Positions 61,301-64,000 of a stretch of 64,000 nucleotides of DNA are shown one piece after another; position 1 is the stretch's first letter, and every line of letters begins with the position of its first letter. The position numbers and the translations under genes were made by a program. This DNA comes from Silanimonas sp021297925 (lineage in GTDB: Bacteria > Pseudomonadota > Gammaproteobacteria > Xanthomonadales > Xanthomonadaceae). The DNA lies in the NCBI GenBank assembly GCA_027532825.1, contig JAPZTL010000009.1, positions 62,001 to 126,000 on the forward strand, read 5' to 3'. The notes under the pieces are model-generated. The model searched no databases, had not been told where the DNA came from, and saw only the letters and a program-made list of their open reading frames with translations.

Positions 61301-63998
61301 CGCCCTGGGCATCGCTGCCGCTCGAACTGCCGCTGCCAAAGGTGAAGTCACCCACCGCCGTGTACGGGCCGGCGGCGCCGAAGTTCGGACGCAGCGTGAC
61401 CTGCAGGTTCTGCGCGTTCTGGTTCACCATGTCCAGCGCGCCGCAGGTGATGGTGATCGCGCTGGCACTGCCGGACGGGTTGGCGTACGACGTGCCTCCC
61501 GCGCCCGCGGCCGTCGTGACGCCCGGCCCCGTGGCCACGCTGCAGGCGGTGCCCCCACTGTTCACGAGGCTGGTCAGCACGAAGCCGGTGTCGTTGGCCG
61601 GCAGGTCGATCGTGGCGCGGTAGACGACGCCACGCGCCACCGAAGGCCCGGCATTGAGGTAATCGATGCGGAAAGTGGCGTTCACACCGACCTGGCCGGT
61701 GGCACTCGGGCTCACCACATTGGCCGTGGTGCGCACGTTGGACACGCGCTCCACCGTGACGTGGTCTTCGGCCGTGTTGTCGGAGAAGTCGGCATCGCCC
61801 AGCGCACCCGCCACCGTGCGATCCACGGCGACGACAGCGGTGTTGCAGAACGCATTCGGCTGCGTGGCGCCGTTGCAGGTGGCGTTGTTGCCCGCACTGT
61901 CATTGATCGGGCGCTGCACCGTGATGCCGATCGTCGCACTGCCCCCGGAAGCCAGCGACGTGGCGTTGGACCGGCAGGTCGCCGTTCCGCTCGACATCGA
62001 ACAGCTCCATCCCGGCGCGCCGGCGAGGTCGAAGCTCGGGGCCGGCGTCGCGGGCGTGCTGGTGCGGAAGCCCGGCAGCGGGTCGGTGATGACGATGCCG
62101 GTCGTCGCGTTGGCACCGTTGTTCGTCACCGTCAGCGTGTAGGTGACGCTGGATTCGCTGGTCGACACGACCTTGTCGCCGCCGACCGGCGTGGAGGTGA
62201 CCTTCGCGAGGGCGAGATCAGCGCTCTGCGTGGTGGCCGTGGTGCCACTGCCCGGGCCGGTGCAGTCATTGCTGGTGTTCGGGTCGAGGTCCGGGCCCGG
62301 CGTCACCGGCTCGGCGCTGCCGCCGCTGCCGCCGACGCAGGCGGTGTTGATGATGTCGGTGTCCGCGGCGACGGCTTCGGTGGTGATCACCAGCGCGTTG
62401 CCGCCATCGAGCGTGGTGCCCACGCCGACCGGGTACGTGCCGGTGTAGGTGCAGGTCACGACCTGGGGCGCGCCGGCGGCGGCGCAGCTCCAAGGGCCGC
62501 TGGACGAGACGAAGGTCTCGCTGGCCTCGAGTTCGTCGGTGACCACCAGGTTCGAGCTGACCACTTGGGGGCCATTGTTGCGAACGACGATGGTCGAAGC
62601 GATGCGCGATGCGGCGCCAGCACCGATCGCGACAAGGTTTCGATCGCGTGTCTTGCCCGTGATCTGCAGGTCGGCGCCGTCCGGCAGCACCGTCAGGTTC
62701 ACGCTGCCACTGTTGTTCGAGGTACTCGGGTCGGGTGTTGCCGAAGTGATCGACCCGGTATTGGTGAACACCTGGCCGTTGCCGGGCACGCCCGTGGCCG
62801 TCGTCGCGGTGAACACGATGTTGTCGGTGGTGCCGACCGGCACGCTGGCCCGCGTGCAGTCGAGTTGGCTGTTGCCCGCGCCGGAGAACGCGCAGGCCCA
62901 GTTGGGGCTGGAGGTGATGGCGACGCCGCTGAAGCCGGCAGGCAGCGTGTCGCTAACCACCGCCGAGCTGAGCACGCTCGGGCCGGCATTGCGCGGCCTC
63001 AGGGTGAAGGTGACGGTGCTCCCTTCCACGACCGGCGTTGCCGAGACCAGCTTGGTGATGCTCGCGTCCGCACCGGGATTCACCGTGGTGTTCGCGATGG
63101 CCGTGTTGTTGTTCGGATCGAAGTCGGGCGTGGCGCTGCCGCCGGTGGTGTCGACCACGGCGCTGTTGGCCACGTTGCCGGAACCCACGTTGACGGTGGC
63201 CTGGTAGGTGAACGACGCCGAGGCGCCGTTGGCGAGCGTTGCGGCACGGGCGGCCGTCAGCACGCCGCCGCTGTGCGAGAAGGTCCAGCCGGCGCCATTG
63301 GCGCTGCCGGCCACGTAACTGGTGGAGCTCGACAGCGTGTCGCGCACTCGGACACCAGCGGCGTCATTCGGCCCGGCATTGGTGACCATCACCGTGTAAC
63401 TGATACGTTCGCCACCATTCACTGGATCAGGACTGTCCGTCTTGGTGATGGACAGATCGGCGCCGGTGGTGACGGTCGTGGCTTGAGAGCTGTTGTTGTT
63501 CGCAATGTTGGTATCGGTGCCGAAGAACGCTTCGCCGCCGGCGAGCGGGAGGGGCGAGGCCGGCGGCGAACCCACACCGATGGCGCCGCGCAAGGTGACC
63601 GTGCCGGCCGCAGTGGCCTGGAAACGCAATTGGAAGTCCACCGGACTGCCCGGCGTCGGTGCGGCGAGGGTGCCCACCAGTGTGCCGTGGGTGCAGACCA
63701 CCTGGGCGGGCGGACCGGCGCGCAGGCTGCAGTTGCCCGGCAGGGAGACCGGTGTCGTGCCCGCGGGCACGTCGAACACGGTCTGCACGTTGCCGATGCT
63801 GTCCGCCGCGCTGTTCTCGATCCGCACGTCGTAGACGATCGTGCCGCCGGCCGGTGTCGGGTCCGAGCCGGACGGGGCCGGGCTCTGGTCATCGCGGATG
63901 AAAGCAAACTGCAGGTCGTAGGCGGCTGCAACGGGAGCCGATGCCAGTGCGAGAAAAACGAGGGCGCGCAGAGCTGCCACGCGGCCGCGGGGTACCAC
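55302..63998 (-). CDS. Giant surface repeat protein (DUF11 and SdrD_B modules), N-terminus at window edge
   Basis: About 2,898 residues. A signal peptide (RALVFLALASAPVAAAYD) starts almost at the window end; the GTG at 63996-63998 is the only visible start and a start beyond base 64000 cannot be excluded. About eight DUF11-type domains (residues 30-1,270) carry motifs such as SYTVMVTNAGPNDA. They are followed by seven SdrD_B/Cna-B-like modules of about 120 residues (YLDADNDGVIDGGEAGI with NNFGEI ends). Then come another DUF11 unit, two irregular regions, a further DUF11 unit and a final Cys-containing regulatory-like domain with a Pro/Ala tail. No LPXTG motif or autotransporter barrel. It is the first gene of a compact three-gene operon. 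Confidence 0.88.
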   Translation of the reverse strand: MVPRGRVAALRALVFLALASAPVAAAYDLQFAFIRDDQSPAPSGSDPTPAGGTIVYDVRIENSAADSIGNVQTVFDVPAGTTPVSLPGNCSLRAGPPAQVVCTHGTLVGTLAAPTPGSPVDFQLRFQATAAGTVTLRGAIGVGSPPASPLPLAGGEAFFGTDTNIANNNSSQATTVTTGADLSITKTDSPDPVNGGERISYTVMVTNAGPNDAAGVRVRDTLSSSTSYVAGSANGAGWTFSHSGGVLTAARAATLANGASASFTYQATVNVGSGNVANSAVVDTTGGSATPDFDPNNNTAIANTTVNPGADASITKLVSATPVVEGSTVTFTLRPRNAGPSVLSSAVVSDTLPAGFSGVAITSSPNWACAFSGAGNSQLDCTRASVPVGTTDNIVFTATTATGVPGNGQVFTNTGSITSATPDPSTSNNSGSVNLTVLPDGADLQITGKTRDRNLVAIGAGAASRIASTIVVRNNGPQVVSSNLVVTDELEASETFVSSSGPWSCAAAGAPQVVTCTYTGTYPVGVGTTLDGGNALVITTEAVAADTDIINTACVGGSGGSAEPVTPGPDLDPNTSNDCTGPGSGTTATTQSADLALAKVTSTPVGGDKVVSTSESSVTYTLTVTNNGANATTGIVITDPLPGFRTSTPATPAPSFDLAGAPGWSCSMSSGTATCRSNATSLASGGSATIGITVQRPINDSAGNNATCNGATQPNAFCNTAVVAVDRTVAGALGDADFSDNTAEDHVTVERVSNVRTTANVVSPSATGQVGVNATFRIDYLNAGPSVARGVVYRATIDLPANDTGFVLTSLVNSGGTACSVATGPGVTTAAGAGGTSYANPSGSASAITITCGALDMVNQNAQNLQVTLRPNFGAAGPYTAVGDFTFGSGSSSGSDAQGAWDYNSVAGAADDERSATLTLTADQINLLTNKTDLVDPVGFDPSDFTNNRITYRVSVRNLGPSVASSVSVADTITPPAGKTLRYLGASTSSSGPFVPARCTQTSGANPSAGAPMGFSCVMPGAGFTPNVDGVVGVNQVAELFLAFQYETAPNGTGDTLSNTATAAAAETDTDLSNNADAEDTTIRSRADLSVAKFAVLTAPSADPTVALPANTPSVTLRQPFFYVVEGTNNGPGLSISRDRSGSNPLNGTGTVVTDSLPIGLRVTGPATWQKVGDTLAGAFPDANGSGTCAPPAAIPFTVVSGSQTLTCNVGDLTFLTGTPGRVRVIIPAEWVAYPPAATGTRTTVTNGAAIATEQIDPTPGNNGTTRDTDVTRATLAGTVFQDRDRAGANGGTPQAAGPEPRIAGVTLTLTGTDTYGNVLSGVTATTDASGNYLFANLAPSNAAGYTVTQTQPTGFANGPVDPPAFGTATGPSLTAGTPAYQRPAVAGNSAYAGVVVGTDEAGVRYSFPELRQPVLSGTVYVDGNFSNAYDAGTDTTISGAPLRLLDATGATVLASSSTNGAGLYQFDFAALGLDPSATYVLEEPLPGPTGTYLNRPAAVNPGLVGGVACVGCAAAPNTPAAGTDRITGINLGSGLDGTQFNFGEDLISAPGGTSLSGFVYVDRNNNGSFEAGGVESGAGIAGVTITLAGPGGPITTTTDANGFWSFTGLVVGANYTVTETQPPGYNNGLENPSNVITINNLPLAGSTGNNFGEIAGSLAGVVYLDANNNGQREAGENGIPGVQMTLSGTGPSGAIAPVVVTTQADGSYRFADLVAGTYTVTQQAVQPVVGGVTTIDGDVDAGNTGGTVSPTGTSPSRISDIVLPAGVNSTSNNFAEILPVAISGRVYLDADNDGVIDGGEAGIGGQLIRVIGTDDRGQPVTVEVTTQSDGSYTAPSLRPGTYTITQPNQPPNSANGITTPGTAGGTATTPATTPSAISTISLTTPGGSSTGNNFGEIPNNASIAGRVWLDTDNDGVIDAGERGIANVTVVLTGTDVNGTAVNVTLQTDADGRYVFTGLLPGTYTVTEPTQPAGTANGRTVPGSTGGTGTPVTTTPSAITTIPLAAGQASVDHHFGEVPVSSIAGSVYNDRDNDGVRDTDEPGYAGIVVRLTGTDDLGNAVSIDLTTDAGGRYRFTGLRPGTYTVTELAQPVDTSNGITTPGSTGGTATPVSTVPSAIGGIIIGPGVDSVDNNFGEIGDTPDVVVSKSATPTRFATNAAGSYTIRVRNQGQRPSVGEILVRDRLPTGLRLTAAPTGTGWTCSGAANDERFECRSSSVIGAASTSPNAITVPVRVAAGIANGTTLNNAVMVSGGGEPEFRGPTPAERGAFEGDVSQLPVCDPAITQNACRTPTVIVQSAALSGSVWYDIGSSIALRDGGDRPLQGWTVELVDPATGRVIATQATGPDGRYRFADLTPGLPYVVRFREPGGVLWGFPVNGETTPNSPARCDRDAAIAGGTQSSCVRRNEAGITEIEVVLAPGRELVEQSLPVDPNGVVYDAVTRQPVPGSVVTLAPVGICAGFDPATQLLNAAGGGYRISGSSIAMTVGVDGFYQFLFAPTAPARCTFQLTVTPPPTHTFVSTLIPPQAGTLNPPGGPTNTFYVQPQGTAPTVVPGTGTQYWLVISTGSTAPNIVHNHLPLDPRVAPGLSISKSGDRQIAEVGDTVLYTLTVRQTAGSALPQLSVLDVLPPGFTYIAGTARVDGVAVADPVGAPGSRLGFSVGSIPAGGQRVVTYRVRVGVGSQQGDGVNRATAVGCGITAGCLVPGTLVPVGGSIVSNEAQYRVRVTGGVFASEACVLGKVFVDCDRDSLQGEEELGIPGVRLYFSDGTFAITDVEGKYSYCGIEPRSATLKVDGSTLPRGAVLTTSSNRNLGDANSLFLDLKNGELHRADFIEGSCSNRVLEQVRARRGNGEVRAPESEPAQPGLRFESKPAAAPQQATDGANQPPEQPRARNGGGAL
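57588..60180 (-). repeat. Seven SdrD_B-type modules with a period near 360 bases
   Basis: The conserved NNFGEI-type module ends occur at about 57588, 57945, 58305, 58665, 59034 and 59361, spacings of 357, 360, 360, 369 and 327 bases. Each unit has a calcium-site-like DxDNDGVxDxxE start, a GT-Y-T turn and a GTxGGTxTP segment before the NNFGEI end. The first two units (C-proximal of the DUF11 array) are more diverged. The central units are similar enough at DNA level to recombine. Confidence 0.85.
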
Positions 63999-64000
63999 AA

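Noticed and set aside
55302..63998. CRISPR or non-coding tandem array
   Set aside because: The periodic signal lies within one open frame and encodes diverged protein modules. Spacing and sequence are not those of short identical repeats with spacers.

Overview
The window is high-GC, densely coded chromosomal DNA from a gammaproteobacterium, most likely of the order Lysobacterales (Xanthomonadales). Four things point there: the thrS-infC-rpmI-rplT-pheS order, the fimT-pilV-pilW-pilX-pilY1-pilE minor-pilin cluster, a 313-residue proline iminopeptidase of the Xanthomonas type, and the sspB-sspA-petCBA group. I cannot name genus or species from the sequence alone. There is no rRNA, CRISPR array, insertion sequence or prophage, and no gene-free stretch above about 260 bases. 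Most genes are housekeeping.

Layout. 1-3.8 kb (minus): thrS, infC (start codon AUC), rpmI, rplT and the N-terminal part of pheS, with two similar intrinsic terminators or attenuators in front of thrS and pheS. 3.9-6.7 kb: tRNA-Val(GAC), a 2-oxoglutarate/Fe(II) oxygenase and uvrB. 6.9-14.6 kb: a lone FimT-like pseudopilin and tRNA-Asn(GTT) on plus, facing the six-gene type IV pilus operon on minus. 14.7-21.5 kb: ppnN, an Oar-like TonB-dependent receptor, a MarC-family protein, an unusual SDR and a monothiol glutaredoxin. 21.6-27.5 kb: sodB, an orphan ABC ATPase, purEK, a UPF0434/Trm112 protein, nadC, an FHA protein and a DUF3301 protein. 27.5-32.4 kb (minus): sspBA, the bc1 complex petABC and a lytic transglycosylase. 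32.5-39.2 kb (plus): miaB, a PhoH-like ATPase, a HAD phosphatase, ybeY, corC, a DUF4105/Lnb-like membrane protein where lnt usually sits, and corA. 39.2-44.7 kb: sufT, then a three-part transhydrogenase (pntA1, pntA2, pntB) whose genes are split apart by four plus-strand genes: a secreted 11-residue-repeat protein, an ECF-like sigma factor, a small membrane protein and a DUF3106 protein. 44.7-50.9 kb: a DUF1631 protein, a nitroreductase, a 5'-3' exonuclease, a Nudix hydrolase, proline iminopeptidase and an HNH nuclease. 50.9-64 kb (minus): one compact operon with a roughly 2,900-residue DUF11/SdrD_B repeat protein, a 1,135-residue outer-membrane barrel protein and an OmpA-family protein.

The strongest candidates for undescribed biology are the 13-kb giant-repeat/barrel/OmpA surface operon, the Lnb-like protein at the usual lnt position, and the plus-strand sigma-factor cassette that separates pntA1 from pntA2B. 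Function calls rest on motif and family recognition by eye; no database search was run.
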